DNA of 64,000 bases, from assembly GCA_903847975.1 (NCBI GenBank), contig CAINFC010000009.1:1-64000 (forward strand). Direction: 5' to 3'. Within the stretch, counting starts at the first letter, position 1. Every line of letters starts with the position of its first letter. The stretch is from an uncultured Acidobacteriota bacterium (lineage in GTDB: Bacteria; Acidobacteriota; UBA6911; CAINFC01). Under the pieces are notes generated by a model that searched no databases, was not told the DNA's origin, and saw only the letters and a list, made by a program, of their open reading frames with translations. Below, one piece after another: positions 1 to 8,138 of this stretch. The translations under genes and the position numbers were made by a program.

Positions 1-262
1 CATCTCCGTATTTCCGTTGGGGAAAGCCCTGAAAGGGCTTCGTAACACAGCCCGGGGTAGGCGCGCGTCGCGCCTACCCCGGGTAGGAACGCCCTTAGGC
101 GTCAACCCGGAAAGGGTTGCGCAAAATCCAGCCATGGCAGGTGTTTGCGCAGCCATTTCCGGGCTGGGTTTTAAAAAAATCCGCCAGCGCGGGGTAGCGC
201 CTGTGCGGCGCAACCCCGCGCTGTGATCCGGAACCTCTTTGGGGGTTCCCGACTTTTTGCCG
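1..262. repeat. Multi-hairpin intergenic repeat cassette
   Basis: No credible gene occupies positions 1-335. The stretch is a chain of hairpins. There is a 7-bp stem around 25-40 (AAGCCCT/AGGGCTT) and a perfect 15-bp stem at 51-65 and 69-83 (CCCGGGGTAGGCGCG) with a CGT loop. Shorter stems near 90-120 (ACGCC/GGCGT and CAACCC/GGGTTG) and a CCAGCC/GGCTGG stem follow at 128-168. The last part (177-262) is shared with a second element at 5900-5978, including a 28-base identical core at 191-218. A 69-codon frame through it is a by-product of the hairpins. The left end lies outside the window. Confidence 0.75.
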
Positions 263-335
263 GGCCATCCAGTTTGATCGCCTTGGGGGATCGGAAATAG
301 ACTCCTGTCCGACTCAACCGATCGCCGGTCGGGCT

Positions 336-779
336 TCATGGCAGGTATTCCAGGTCGAGCTTGTCTTTGGTGCGGCCGGCTGCGGCCTTGTTGGCTTTCA
401 GGTGTTCCAGGCTGATCAGCCGGACCGGTACGCCATCCAGCACGATCTCGAGCCGGGAAGCGTATGCGTCTGCAAATGCAACGCCGCTGATCACATTGAT
501 AATCTCCAGGCGCAGCGGCGGAACGCCCATGCGCACAATGTTTCCAGGGAGGGTAAAGAGAGCGGCCGGCACCTGGTCCGCGGAAAAGCCGAACTGCTGA
601 AGCGCCGCTGAAACCCGTGCCGCATTGTCCTCGAGGGAGCTGATCCAGATGTCCATATCCCCGGTTGCGCGTGGGAAGCCGTAGTAGCCTACAGCATACC
701 CGCCGATGAGAAGATATTCAACCTGATGTTCGCCGAGCAGTCTCAGACACTCTTTGAAGTCGGGTGGTAAGCGGATCAT
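336..779 (-). CDS. Nucleotidyltransferase-fold protein (AbiEii/DUF6036-like)
   Basis: The 147-residue protein carries the nucleotidyltransferase signature: LLIGGYAVGYYG near the N-terminus, followed about ten residues later by DMDIW, the acidic metal-binding pair. The family includes antitoxin/toxin-type and DUF6036 nucleotidyltransferases, and the actual substrate cannot be read from sequence. I chose the ATG at 779 (MIRLPPDF) because upstream codons do not look like this family. The start lies inside the preceding small gene (718-948), a 62-base overlap that suggests translational coupling. Such two-gene units are often stress or defence modules, which is an inference here. Its 3-prime end abuts the repeat cassette at the window start. 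Confidence 0.8.
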   Translation of the reverse strand: MIRLPPDFKECLRLLGEHQVEYLLIGGYAVGYYGFPRATGDMDIWISSLEDNAARVSAALQQFGFSADQVPAALFTLPGNIVRMGVPPLRLEIINVISGVAFADAYASRLEIVLDGVPVRLISLEHLKANKAAAGRTKDKLDLEYLP

Positions 780-948
780 ACCCAAAAACCGCCTGTCGCA
801 TACATTCCAAGGCCTCCAGCCGCTCAGTGGGAGAGCAGGCCAACCAGAATTCGCGGTCTGCCTTTTCCGCTTCCGCAAAGGACCGGAAGACCTCCACATG
901 CCGGAAATGCGGTCCGGAAGCGGCGTGCGGCTTTGTCGTATCGCTCAT
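718..948 (-). CDS. Small partner protein of the nucleotidyltransferase
   Basis: A 76-residue protein beginning MSDTTKPH. It contains VEVFRSFAEAEKADREFW followed by SPTERLEALECMRQ, a pattern I associate with small conserved proteins encoded directly before nucleotidyltransferase genes. It is probably helical and cytoplasmic, and its function is unknown. The ATG at 948 is preferred because a good promoter (979-984 TTGACA and 956-961 TATCGT on this strand, 17-base spacer) ends seven bases before it. The transcript may therefore be leaderless. It overlaps the downstream nucleotidyltransferase gene by 62 bases in another frame. A toxin-antitoxin role is possible but not shown. Confidence 0.7.
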   Translation of the reverse strand: MSDTTKPHAASGPHFRHVEVFRSFAEAEKADREFWLACSPTERLEALECMRQAVFGYDPLTTRLQRVSETARRTSG

Positions 949-955
949 GAATCGG

Positions 956-984
956 ACGATACCGGGAGTCTCTCTTTTTGTCAA
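956..984 (-). promoter_or_regulatory. Sigma70-type promoter, nucleotidyltransferase module
   Basis: On the minus strand TTGACA (984-979) is followed by a 17-base spacer and TATCGT (961-956). The predicted transcription start falls at or next to the ATG at 948, which suggests a leaderless mRNA. Confidence 0.55.
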
Positions 985-1079
985 GTGCTTCCGCGGCACC
1001 GCTTCCGATGAAACCTGGAAACGAATCCGTTTGGGAGTCCTCCCTTTTATGTTCTTCCCCTGTGGGGTCGCCGACCGGC

Positions 1080-2552
1080 TCAGAGCGGGAGATGGCGGGC
1101 GCGGAGGATCAGGTCGGTCTTCATGTCGAAGAGCGATTTTTCCAGCCCCACCGGGTAGCGGTGCGGGTTGACCAGCCGCTTGATGCCGCCGTGAAACCGC
1201 TCGAGGTTCAGCCGCGTGGTATGCTGGATCTGGTCGAGGTGCGGCGTCTCATAGACCCGGCGCCCTTTGCGGAAGACGGGGACCAGCAGGTCGCTGCACC
1301 GCGTGCCGGCCGGAATCTGCCGGCGGCGGGTCATGTCCTGGGGGTCGATCATCACGCAGCCCGCCGATAAATCGGTGGGCAGGTGATAAAGAACATCGGC
1401 CATGTTCTCGTTTTCCGAGTAATAGCGGCGCACCTGGAGAATGCCCGGGTTGGACACCTTGATGGCCTGCTCGGAGAGCTTCACCCGGAACTTCCACTCC
1501 CCGCCTTCCTCGCGGATGGCCGACAGCTTGTAGACGCCGCCCAGGGCCGGGTCTTCGTAGCCGGTGATCAGCTTGGTGCCCACGCCCCAGACCGCGATCC
1601 GGGCGCCCTGCTCCTTCAGGCTGTGGATGATCTTTTCGTCCAGGTCGTTGCTGGCCACGATGAGCGCCTTGGGGAACCCGCCTTCATCCAGAATCTGCCT
1701 TGCCTCCTTGCTCAGGTAGGCCAGGTCGCCCGAATCCAGCCGGATGCCGACCATTTCATGCCCCCGGCCGCGCAGCCATTTTCCGACCGTGACCGCTTTT
1801 TTTACTCCTTCGAGGGTGTCGTAGGTATCCACCAGGAAAACGCAGTTGTTGGGCATAGCTTCGGCATAGGCCTGGAATGCTTCGAGTTCGTCGTCGAAGG
1901 ACATGACCCAGCTATGGGCGTGGGTGCCCCGCACCGGAATGCCGAAGATCTTTCCGGCCAGCAGGTTGGAGGTGGCGGAGCATCCCCCGATGTAGGCCGC
2001 CCGGCTGGCCGCCAGTCCGCCGTCGATTCCCTGGGCCCTTCGCAGCCCGAACTCCAGCACCTGCTCGCCCTGCGCGGCCAGGCAGATGCGGGCGGCCTTG
2101 GTGGCGATCAGCGTCTGGAAGTTGATGATGTTCAGCAGCACCGTTTCCAGCAGCTGGCATTGCAGGATAGGCCCCTGCACCCGGACCAGAGGTTCGTGAG
2201 GAAACACCACCGTGCCCTCCGGAATGGCGTCGATATCGCCGCTGAATTCCAGCTTTTCCAGGTAGGACAGGAACTCCGGGTCGAAGAGCGGTTCGCCGTC
2301 GTTGCCCTGCAGCGAGGCCAGGTAGCGCAGATCGCTTTCTTCGAAGCGCAGGTTCTGCACGAAATCGATCAGGTAGTTGAGGCCGCATGCCACGGTAAAT
2401 CCGCCCTGAAAGGGGTGGCGGCGGAAGACCTGGTGGAAGACGGCCTCGCGGTTGTGGATCCCCGTCTTCCAATAGCCATAGGCCATGGTCAGCTGGTAGA
2501 GATCCGTCAATAACGTCAGCGACTGGTTATAGGGAAGTGTACGGTAATGCAT
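1080..2552 (-). CDS. pncB: Nicotinate phosphoribosyltransferase
   Basis: The 490-residue cytoplasmic enzyme joins nicotinate to PRPP with ATP hydrolysis to give nicotinate mononucleotide, the salvage entry to NAD. The N-terminal segment [15 protein letters not shown] is typical of the family. [11 protein letters not shown] around residues 209-219 contains the histidine region phosphorylated during catalysis. [14 protein letters not shown] is a phosphate/PRPP-binding segment, and [11 protein letters not shown] is a conserved glycine-rich loop. Length matches full-length bacterial enzymes. No Shine-Dalgarno sequence precedes ATG 2552. A TAAAAT hexamer ends six bases before it, so leaderless expression is possible, although no matching -35 is visible. 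It stands alone between repeat-rich DNA and the secreted-enzyme cluster. Confidence 0.96.
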   Translation of the reverse strand: MHYRTLPYNQSLTLLTDLYQLTMAYGYWKTGIHNREAVFHQVFRRHPFQGGFTVACGLNYLIDFVQNLRFEESDLRYLASLQGNDGEPLFDPEFLSYLEKLEFSGDIDAIPEGTVVFPHEPLVRVQGPILQCQLLETVLLNIINFQTLIATKAARICLAAQGEQVLEFGLRRAQGIDGGLAASRAAYIGGCSATSNLLAGKIFGIPVRGTHAHSWVMSFDDELEAFQAYAEAMPNNCVFLVDTYDTLEGVKKAVTVGKWLRGRGHEMVGIRLDSGDLAYLSKEARQILDEGGFPKALIVASNDLDEKIIHSLKEQGARIAVWGVGTKLITGYEDPALGGVYKLSAIREEGGEWKFRVKLSEQAIKVSNPGILQVRRYYSENENMADVLYHLPTDLSAGCVMIDPQDMTRRRQIPAGTRCSDLLVPVFRKGRRVYETPHLDQIQHTTRLNLERFHGGIKRLVNPHRYPVGLEKSLFDMKTDLILRARHLPL

Positions 2553-2653
2553 ATGGCTATTTTACCGCATCCCCGGTCAAAGCGGGTGCGTCGACGCGCC
2601 CATCAGTAAAGATCGAGGGACTGCCGCCGGGAGCCTTCGGATTCATCCCGGGT

Positions 2654-4720
2654 CTATTTCCCCTGGGGGATGGAGCACAGCGCCTCGAGGTCCGCTGCAT
2701 TCCGGGCGGGGTCGAATTCGAATGCTTTCTCGTACTGCAGCAGCGCCAGCCATTTTTTCTCCAGCTGCGGGCGGAGTCCCCGGGACCGGGCGGCCACATA
2801 CACGGCCACTTTGTGCCGGCTGTCCCGGATGCGGATCCCGTCGGGAAGAGGTTCGCTTTCCGCAGGGTGCACTCCGTCGGCATCGATCCGGAAGACTTCG
2901 GCCGGCCTGCCCAGGAACGGCGGAAGCGAAAACTCGAATACCGCGGGCCGGGGCGGACGGAACCGGAAAACCTTTTCCTGCGGATCCGGGAAATAGTCCA
3001 GATCCAGGGCAAACAGAACTGCCCCCTGCGGGGAGACCACGGAAGCGAGGTCCCAGTCCGGCTTCCCTTCGCGATGCAGGCGGCGGAACCGGTAGGCATC
3101 CCCTTCCAGGTAGAAATCCTCCAGCAGCCGGATTTCCCGCCCGACCCGGGTAATCTCTTCGAGGGTATCGGGAAATTTCAGGATCGATTTCAGGCTCAAA
3201 TTAAACCAGTAGAGCGAGGTGATCCGGCCGGCCAAGGCGTGGTAGGCCTGCAGCCGGATTTCGTCGGGGGTCGGCGAGGTCCGCCGCCGGCCGTCGAGGA
3301 CGCCCCAGCCGGCATGCGGGCCTTGCGACCAGTAGGCGGTGGGCGCCGGGCGGCTCATCTCCCGCAGCGAGCGGCACATCTCCCCGATGGTCTCCAGGGG
3401 TGCGCCCCAGCCGATGCGCACGCCCTCCCAGCGGTCGTAGGAGCGCCAGGAATCAGGGGAGGGGGCCGTGACGCGATAGGCGTCATAGTGGGGGTAATCG
3501 GAAAGTCCCATGTAGCCGCGCCACACCCGCTCCTCGCTGTTGGTCAGCGTGGTGGCCAGGCGGCTGCCGCCATAGGGCTCGAGGGCCTTCCACACCTCCT
3601 GCGGCGGGACCGGGCGGCCGCCTCCGTACTGGGGCTCGCCGAGAAACTCGACGGCGTGAATCCGGGGAAGCATGGGTTCCCGGTCATATTTTTCCAGGGG
3701 CTGCAGCTTGTGAAAAAACTTGAGCGGGTAAAGCCGGTAGAGTCCGCCGGGCCCGGTCTGATCGGTGTAGCCGGCTATTTCGGACAGATGGGCGGTGTTG
3801 ATGTGCATCCGCTTCAGGGTCTTCAGGAAGGGGATAAAATGAAGGGTATTGCCGCCGCCGGCCGGGCCGGCCACCCAGCCGCCGCTGATGTCGAATGCCT
3901 CCTTTTTGATGCGCTGGTAGGCCCGGACCGAATCGACCTTCCCGTCCCGGTCCCGGAGCTGCAGTTCGACGATTCCGTACGTCAGGGGCAAAGGTCCGGC
4001 AGCGGCCCGCAGGCCTCCTTTTTCCCCCGGCGCAATACGGCCGTCCGCGGGAAAAAGGAGCGGAGATCCGCTTCCGGAGCCGCTCCACGGAATTTCCCTT
4101 TCCGACTCCATCTGCTGCCAGGAAGTCCTCTCCTTCGGCAGATAGAGCCGGCAGCCGGTCATCTGCACCGGCCGGCCGGATTCGTTGGCCAGGTAGAGGA
4201 CCATGGTGTCGGGAACCGTTCCGGCCTGGGAGCCCAGGAAGGTCAGGGCGGAAATCCACACCTCCGGCCTGGACAAACGGAGGCGCGCCCGGAGCAGGGG
4301 CTCTTTCCCGGGCGGGCCGTATTCGATTTCTTTTTCCTCGCCGGGGTCCCAGCGGACCTGGTTCCACTGCCAGACCATTCTCGCCCCGGAGGGGACCGTT
4401 CTGGCGCCCGGGGTCCAAACCGAAGGCGTATCGTGCCAGTGCCATCCCTTGGAGGAGATCCACTCTTCCGCCGTTTTCCCGTCCACGCGCAACAGGTCGG
4501 AGGGCCCCGCACCGTCACCGGCGCGGATGAAAAGCTGGATTCGGGCCCCCATGTCCGGCGAGGCCGGCTGCCGGTAGCGCATCCCTTCGGCCCGCACGTG
4601 CGGGATCACGGCGACCCCCTCCACCTCGAAGGTACGGGCGACGGGCCGCGGAGGCGCCCCGAAGGCAACCTTCCCCAGCCCGAGCAGTAAAAAAAGTATA
4701 TAAGCCCCTGATCTTCTCAT
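2654..4720 (-). CDS. Large secreted protein, putative glycosidase-like
   Basis: I do not recognise the family with confidence. The 688-residue product starts MRRSGAYILFLLLGLGKVAF, a clear signal peptide, with AGGAGG eight bases upstream of ATG 4720. The central half reads like a TIM-barrel glycosidase: a GGWVAGPAGGGNTLHF strand, many Trp/Tyr residues, SDYPHYDAYRV, YWSQGPHAGWG and an ITSLYWFNLS strand. The C-terminal part (FRPPRPAVFEFSLPPFLGR, then VYVAARS) resembles a beta-sandwich as found at the end of GH-A enzymes. It lies 34 bases downstream of the SMP-30 gene on the same strand, so the two probably form an operon. No catalytic pair can be assigned by eye. Confidence 0.6.
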   Translation of the reverse strand: MRRSGAYILFLLLGLGKVAFGAPPRPVARTFEVEGVAVIPHVRAEGMRYRQPASPDMGARIQLFIRAGDGAGPSDLLRVDGKTAEEWISSKGWHWHDTPSVWTPGARTVPSGARMVWQWNQVRWDPGEEKEIEYGPPGKEPLLRARLRLSRPEVWISALTFLGSQAGTVPDTMVLYLANESGRPVQMTGCRLYLPKERTSWQQMESEREIPWSGSGSGSPLLFPADGRIAPGEKGGLRAAAGPLPLTYGIVELQLRDRDGKVDSVRAYQRIKKEAFDISGGWVAGPAGGGNTLHFIPFLKTLKRMHINTAHLSEIAGYTDQTGPGGLYRLYPLKFFHKLQPLEKYDREPMLPRIHAVEFLGEPQYGGGRPVPPQEVWKALEPYGGSRLATTLTNSEERVWRGYMGLSDYPHYDAYRVTAPSPDSWRSYDRWEGVRIGWGAPLETIGEMCRSLREMSRPAPTAYWSQGPHAGWGVLDGRRRTSPTPDEIRLQAYHALAGRITSLYWFNLSLKSILKFPDTLEEITRVGREIRLLEDFYLEGDAYRFRRLHREGKPDWDLASVVSPQGAVLFALDLDYFPDPQEKVFRFRPPRPAVFEFSLPPFLGRPAEVFRIDADGVHPAESEPLPDGIRIRDSRHKVAVYVAARSRGLRPQLEKKWLALLQYEKAFEFDPARNAADLEALCSIPQGK

Positions 4721-4754
4721 TCCGCAGTCCTCCTTTCTGCGTTCCAGGTTGCAG

Positions 4755-5660
4755 CTACTGGCTTCCGGCGCCTTTGACTTTGGTGCGGATCCCGTAGACA
4801 CCGGTACTGGCGGTTATAAACAGCAGCCTGCGATCCGCTCCGCCGAAGCAGATGTTGGCGGTCCACTTCTCCGGCACCTCGATCTGCTGAATTTTGGCTC
4901 CCTTCCTGTCGAATACCGTGACGCCCCTTCCGGTCAGATAGATATTTCCTTTTGCATCGACGGTCATCCCGTCGGATCCCATTTCGCAGAAGAGCTTCCG
5001 GTTGGCAAGCGAGCCGTCTTTCCGGATTTCGTAGCGGTAGGTTTTCTTGTCGCCGATATCGGCCACATACAGCAGCTTGCCGTCAGGCGTGCCGATGATT
5101 CCGTTGGGCTGCTTCAGGTCGGTGGCCACCGGCCGAAGGGTTTTGCGGTCCGCGGCCAGGAAGAAAACGTACTGGCCTTCCATCCGGGCCGCAGCATCTT
5201 TCGGCCAGTAGGGGCGCCGGTACAGCGGATCGGTGAAGTAAACGCCGCCGTCGGGCCGCACCCAGACGTCATTCGGGCCGTTGAGCAGCTTTCCCTGGTA
5301 GTTCTTGATCACCGCGTCGATCTTTTTGTTGGCGGAGACGATCCACATCTCATTTTTCTCATCGGCGCAGGCCCAGAGGTTTCCCTGCCGGTCAAAAGTC
5401 AGGCCATTGGCGCGGCCGCTGGGCTGCAGAAAGGTGCTCAGCTTGCCGTCCGCGCTCCACACCATGATCCGGTCGTTGGGCTGATCGGTGAAATAAACAT
5501 TGCCCCGGGCGTCGCAGGCCGGCCCTTCAGTGAATTTGAAATCCCCGGCGAGCTTTTCCAGTCTGGCTCCCGGAGCGGTTATCTCTTTTTTATTTTCCTG
5601 GGCGCTCAGGGCGGCACCCAGGACCAGGAAGGCAGCAGCGAGAATCAGGATCTTCTTCAT
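4755..5660 (-). CDS. SMP-30/gluconolactonase-family secreted protein
   Basis: A 301-residue beta-propeller of the SMP-30/gluconolaconase/LRE-like family, whose members hydrolyse sugar lactones using one divalent metal. Start MKKILILAAAFLVLGAALSA is a signal peptide, so the enzyme is exported. ATG 5660 has AAGGAG upstream. Candidate metal ligands are E45 (FTEGP), N130 (NGPND), N185-region KQPNG and D230 (GSDGMTVD), the usual Glu/Asn/Asp pattern. Repeated blades show as GNVYFTD, GNLWACAD and GGVYFTD. It is the first gene of a likely two-gene unit with the secreted protein at 2654-4720, which suggests extracellular sugar or lactone breakdown. The exact substrate is unknown. Confidence 0.88.
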   Translation of the reverse strand: MKKILILAAAFLVLGAALSAQENKKEITAPGARLEKLAGDFKFTEGPACDARGNVYFTDQPNDRIMVWSADGKLSTFLQPSGRANGLTFDRQGNLWACADEKNEMWIVSANKKIDAVIKNYQGKLLNGPNDVWVRPDGGVYFTDPLYRRPYWPKDAAARMEGQYVFFLAADRKTLRPVATDLKQPNGIIGTPDGKLLYVADIGDKKTYRYEIRKDGSLANRKLFCEMGSDGMTVDAKGNIYLTGRGVTVFDRKGAKIQQIEVPEKWTANICFGGADRRLLFITASTGVYGIRTKVKGAGSQ

Positions 5661-5705
5661 ACTTTCTCCTTGCGTTTCGAGTTTGAGGTCAGACCAGGCG
5701 AACAC

Positions 5706-5732
5706 ATTATAATGAATATTTTACGTAAGCAA
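5706..5732 (-). promoter_or_regulatory. Possible promoter for the SMP-30 unit
   Basis: On the minus strand TATAAT lies at 5711-5706 with TTGCTT at 5732-5727. The 15-base spacer is short, so this is a weak call. The surrounding DNA is clearly AT-rich compared with its neighbours. Confidence 0.35.
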
Positions 5733-5851
5733 TAGCCCGGCTTTTCGGTCCCGGCTCCTTCTGGATGGCTCAAGAAATATGGTCGCCGGTCCTTGGGGCG
5801 GCGCAATACGGTCCCGGGGGACTTTTGAGAAAAAGGGCGTAAAAAGTTAAG

Positions 5852-5985
5852 ATGAAGGTGCAAAAAGTCTCGGAAGCCCTGCAAGGGCTTTAAACAAATC
5901 CGCCTACCCGGGGTAGCGCCTGTGCGGCGCAACCCCGGGCTGTGATCCGGAACCCCCATGGGTTCTCGACTTTTTGCACCTTGAT
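5852..5985. mobile_element. MITE-like 134-bp element with inverted ends
   Basis: The ends are perfect 15-bp inverted repeats: AAGGTGCAAAAAGTC at 5855-5869 and its reverse complement at 5968-5982. Three further bases (GAT/ATC) outside also pair after one mismatch. Inside are an AAGCCCT/AGGGCTT hairpin (about 5874-5890) and a CCCGGGGT...ACCCCGGG stem with a GGCGC inner stem (5908-5939). The right half is nearly identical to 177-262 of the window. It carries no gene. It ends 16 bases before the start codon of the esterase gene, so it occupies that gene's upstream region. Confidence 0.7.
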
Positions 5986-6001
5986 CGAAGAAAGGAAGAC
6001 T

Positions 6002-6865
6002 ATGAAAAAAACGCTCACTTTCCTTTTGCTCCTGTCTGCTGCGCGGGCCCAGAATCTGACCTCCAACATCCCTTATGCGGATCCGCCGGCGCACGAGCGC
6101 CAGGTGCTCGACGTCTACGCGCCCGCGGGCGCCCGGAACCTTCCCGTCGTATTCTGGATTCATGGCGGCGGCTGGCAAACCGGGGATAAGACCAGCGTGC
6201 AGATCAAGCCGCGTGCTTTTGCCGAACGCGGTTTCCTTTTTGTCGCCACCAATCACCGCTTCCTTCCGCAAGTGGAAATGGGCGAATTGATTCGCGATGT
6301 CGCCCGCTCGCTCGGCTGGGTTTACAAAAACATCGAAAAGTACGGAGGCGATCCGAAGCGCATCTTCGTGATGGGGCATTCCTCCGGCGCTCAGCTGGCC
6401 GCCCTGCTCTGCATCGACGAACGCTACCTGAAAGCGGAAGGCGTCCCGCTCCGCGCACTCCGGGGCTGTGTGCCCGTGGATGGGGACACCTATGACATCC
6501 CGGCCATCATCACCACGGCGGAAATCCGTCAGACGGTGCACGGTCTGCCGCTCCCGGAGTTCGGCCACCGCGTCAAATTCGGCAACGACCCCCGGAAGCA
6601 CATCGACTTTTCCGCCGTCACCCATGTGGCCCGGGGGAAAGAAATTCCGCCGTTCCTCCTTCTTCATGTTGCCGGTCATCCCGACGTCACCGCCCAGGCG
6701 AAACGCCTGGCAGCCGTGCTCCGGGAAGCGGATATTCCCGTCACCGTGTTCGGCGCGAGCGAAACCACCCACAGCCGGATCAACGCCGATCTCGGGTTGC
6801 CGGACGACCCGGCCACCCGGGAGCTCTTCCGGTTCCTCGGCCCGCTCCTTGAACCCGTACGCTGA
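6002..6865 (+). CDS. Secreted alpha/beta-hydrolase (esterase)
   Basis: The 287-residue protein has a short signal peptide ([17 protein letters not shown]). It then shows an esterase/lipase fold: the oxyanion motif HGGG at residues 54-57 and the nucleophile elbow GHSSG with Ser127. Asp228 (HVAGHPD) and His257 (ETTHSRI) fit the rest of the triad. This is the BD-FAE/hormone-sensitive-lipase-like group acting on acylated or carboxyl ester substrates. ATG 6002 follows AAGGAAG. Eighteen bases separate it from the SGNH hydrolase gene, so both probably share a transcript, and both may deacylate polysaccharides (inference). The MITE-like element ends just upstream. Confidence 0.87.
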   Translation: MKKTLTFLLLLSAARAQNLTSNIPYADPPAHERQVLDVYAPAGARNLPVVFWIHGGGWQTGDKTSVQIKPRAFAERGFLFVATNHRFLPQVEMGELIRDVARSLGWVYKNIEKYGGDPKRIFVMGHSSGAQLAALLCIDERYLKAEGVPLRALRGCVPVDGDTYDIPAIITTAEIRQTVHGLPLPEFGHRVKFGNDPRKHIDFSAVTHVARGKEIPPFLLLHVAGHPDVTAQAKRLAAVLREADIPVTVFGASETTHSRINADLGLPDDPATRELFRFLGPLLEPVR

Positions 6866-6883
6866 AGCAAGGAGGGTGGAATC

Positions 6884-7612
6884 ATGAAAAGAAATCGGCT
6901 TCGAACCTTGTTCGGGTGGGCGATTCTGGCGTTGAGCCTGGCAGCGGCCCGTCCCCTGTATTCCCAGGAAGCGGCAAACCCCGGTCCGTCCGTCCGCTTT
7001 GCCGCCGATATCGAGGCTTTTTTGAAGGAGGATGCCGTCCACCCGCCGCCGGAGCGAGGCATCCTTTTCGTCGGCAGCAGCATCTTCCGTCAGTGGAAGA
7101 GCCTGGCGGAGGACATGGCCCCGCTCCCGGTTTTCAACCGAGCCTTCGGCGGATCGCGCACCGAAGAGGTTCTCTACTACATGGACCGGATTGTTCTTCC
7201 CTACCGGCCGCGGATCATCGTTTATTATTGCGGCAGCAACGACATCAACGCCTCTCTGGCTCCGGAGGGGATTTTCGGACGCTTCCGCACCTTCGCCGAA
7301 CGGGTCGCCCGGGCTCTGCCGGAGACCCGCCTTTTTTACGTCTCGATCAACCGGGCGCCGCAGAAAAAGAACCGCTGGGCGCAGGTGGACCAGGTGAATG
7401 CCATGGTCCGAGAGTACTGCGAGGGGACGGACCGGGTGGACTTCATCGATGTCAACCCGGTCCTGTTTGACGGGGAGGGGAATCCGAGGATGGAGCTCTA
7501 TTTAAGCGACCGGCTTCATTTTCAGGGCCAGGCGTATCGGGAGTTTACCCGCGTCATCCGCCCGGTGCTGGAGAATTCCTGGCAGGAGCTCCGGCCGAAA
7601 GGGGATTTCTAA
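6884..7612 (+). CDS. Secreted SGNH/GDSL hydrolase
   Basis: The 242-residue protein has a signal peptide (MKRNRLRTLFGWAILALSLA) and the four SGNH blocks. These are the Ser in FVGSS (S65), a Gly in NRAFGG (residues 85-90), Asn119 in CGSND and Asp209/His212 in SDRLH. Such enzymes remove acyl groups from glycans or lipids, and the acetylxylan-esterase-like branch is a plausible guess. ATG 6884 is preceded by GGAGGG. Downstream, the stop codon overlaps the stop of the convergent gene at 7609 by four bases (CTAA). Together with the esterase upstream it forms a secreted deacylation pair. Confidence 0.88.
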   Translation: MKRNRLRTLFGWAILALSLAAARPLYSQEAANPGPSVRFAADIEAFLKEDAVHPPPERGILFVGSSIFRQWKSLAEDMAPLPVFNRAFGGSRTEEVLYYMDRIVLPYRPRIIVYYCGSNDINASLAPEGIFGRFRTFAERVARALPETRLFYVSINRAPQKKNRWAQVDQVNAMVREYCEGTDRVDFIDVNPVLFDGEGNPRMELYLSDRLHFQGQAYREFTRVIRPVLENSWQELRPKGDF

Positions 7613-8130
7613 AGCAGGGAGATGCGGATGTGCTCCTTGTCGTTCTCCACCTCGACCAGATCTCCGGCGGGCTGCCACTCCAGGCAGGACACCAGATCGC
7701 CAAGGCCGGGCCGTGGCGAGTCCAGAACCGCAATGGCCTTGTCTACGATACGCAACGGGATCCGCAGCCGGACTTTTTCCTTGTCGGAAATGACGGAAAC
7801 GTGCAGCGCATCGTTCTCCTTGTAGATGCGCACCTGCTCTTTGGCGTTGCGCACTTCCACAAAATCGGCATCCGGCTGATCCTTCAGCTGCTGCAGCAGC
7901 CTGGCGGCGGTTTCCCGGTACTTCATGACCTGGTTCCACTGCGGCTGGCGCTCCAGCTTCCAGTCGGCCAGATCCCCGGCCCAGTGCCCGAGGGCAACGG
8001 GCACGGGGATCCAGATGCGGGCCTCAGGCGTTTTCACATCCACCACGGCAATTCCCGCCTGGATAAGGTAAACGGCACCGAGGAGCAGAAAGGCCAGGAA
8101 GCCGAGGAAAATATTCTTGGCGATTAACAT
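7609..8130 (-). CDS. Exported/membrane-anchored protein, unknown family (paralogue 2)
   Basis: A 173-residue protein with one N-terminal hydrophobic segment (NIFLGFLAFLLLGAVYLIQAG), a signal peptide or anchor. The rest alternates short beta-rich units: VEVRNAKEQVRIYKENDAL, then VRLRIPLRIVDKAIAVL, then VEVENDKEHIRISLL. The same units occur in the neighbour at 8139-8696, so the two are paralogues. I chose ATG 8130 because GTGAGG lies six bases upstream. A GTG at 8142 that overlaps the neighbour's stop as GTGA is the alternative. I do not recognise a named family. The repeated VExAKExVRI unit may be a protein-interaction or sensor fold acting outside the cytoplasm. The pair is probably one operon. 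Confidence 0.65.
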   Translation of the reverse strand: MLIAKNIFLGFLAFLLLGAVYLIQAGIAVVDVKTPEARIWIPVPVALGHWAGDLADWKLERQPQWNQVMKYRETAARLLQQLKDQPDADFVEVRNAKEQVRIYKENDALHVSVISDKEKVRLRIPLRIVDKAIAVLDSPRPGLGDLVSCLEWQPAGDLVEVENDKEHIRISLL

Positions 8131-8138
8131 GGCATGCC

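Noticed and set aside
17-226. 69-codon open frame at the window start
   Set aside because: It runs through palindromic repeat modules, has no ribosome site and no protein-like motif.
1024-1060. GGGAGTCCTCCC hairpin with TTTT as a terminator
   Set aside because: The T-tract is on the plus strand, where no gene ends. The pncB transcript runs the other way.
5657-7042. 461-codon minus-strand frame across the MITE-like element and esterase gene
   Set aside because: Crosses the repeat and is antisense to two genes with intact catalytic motifs.
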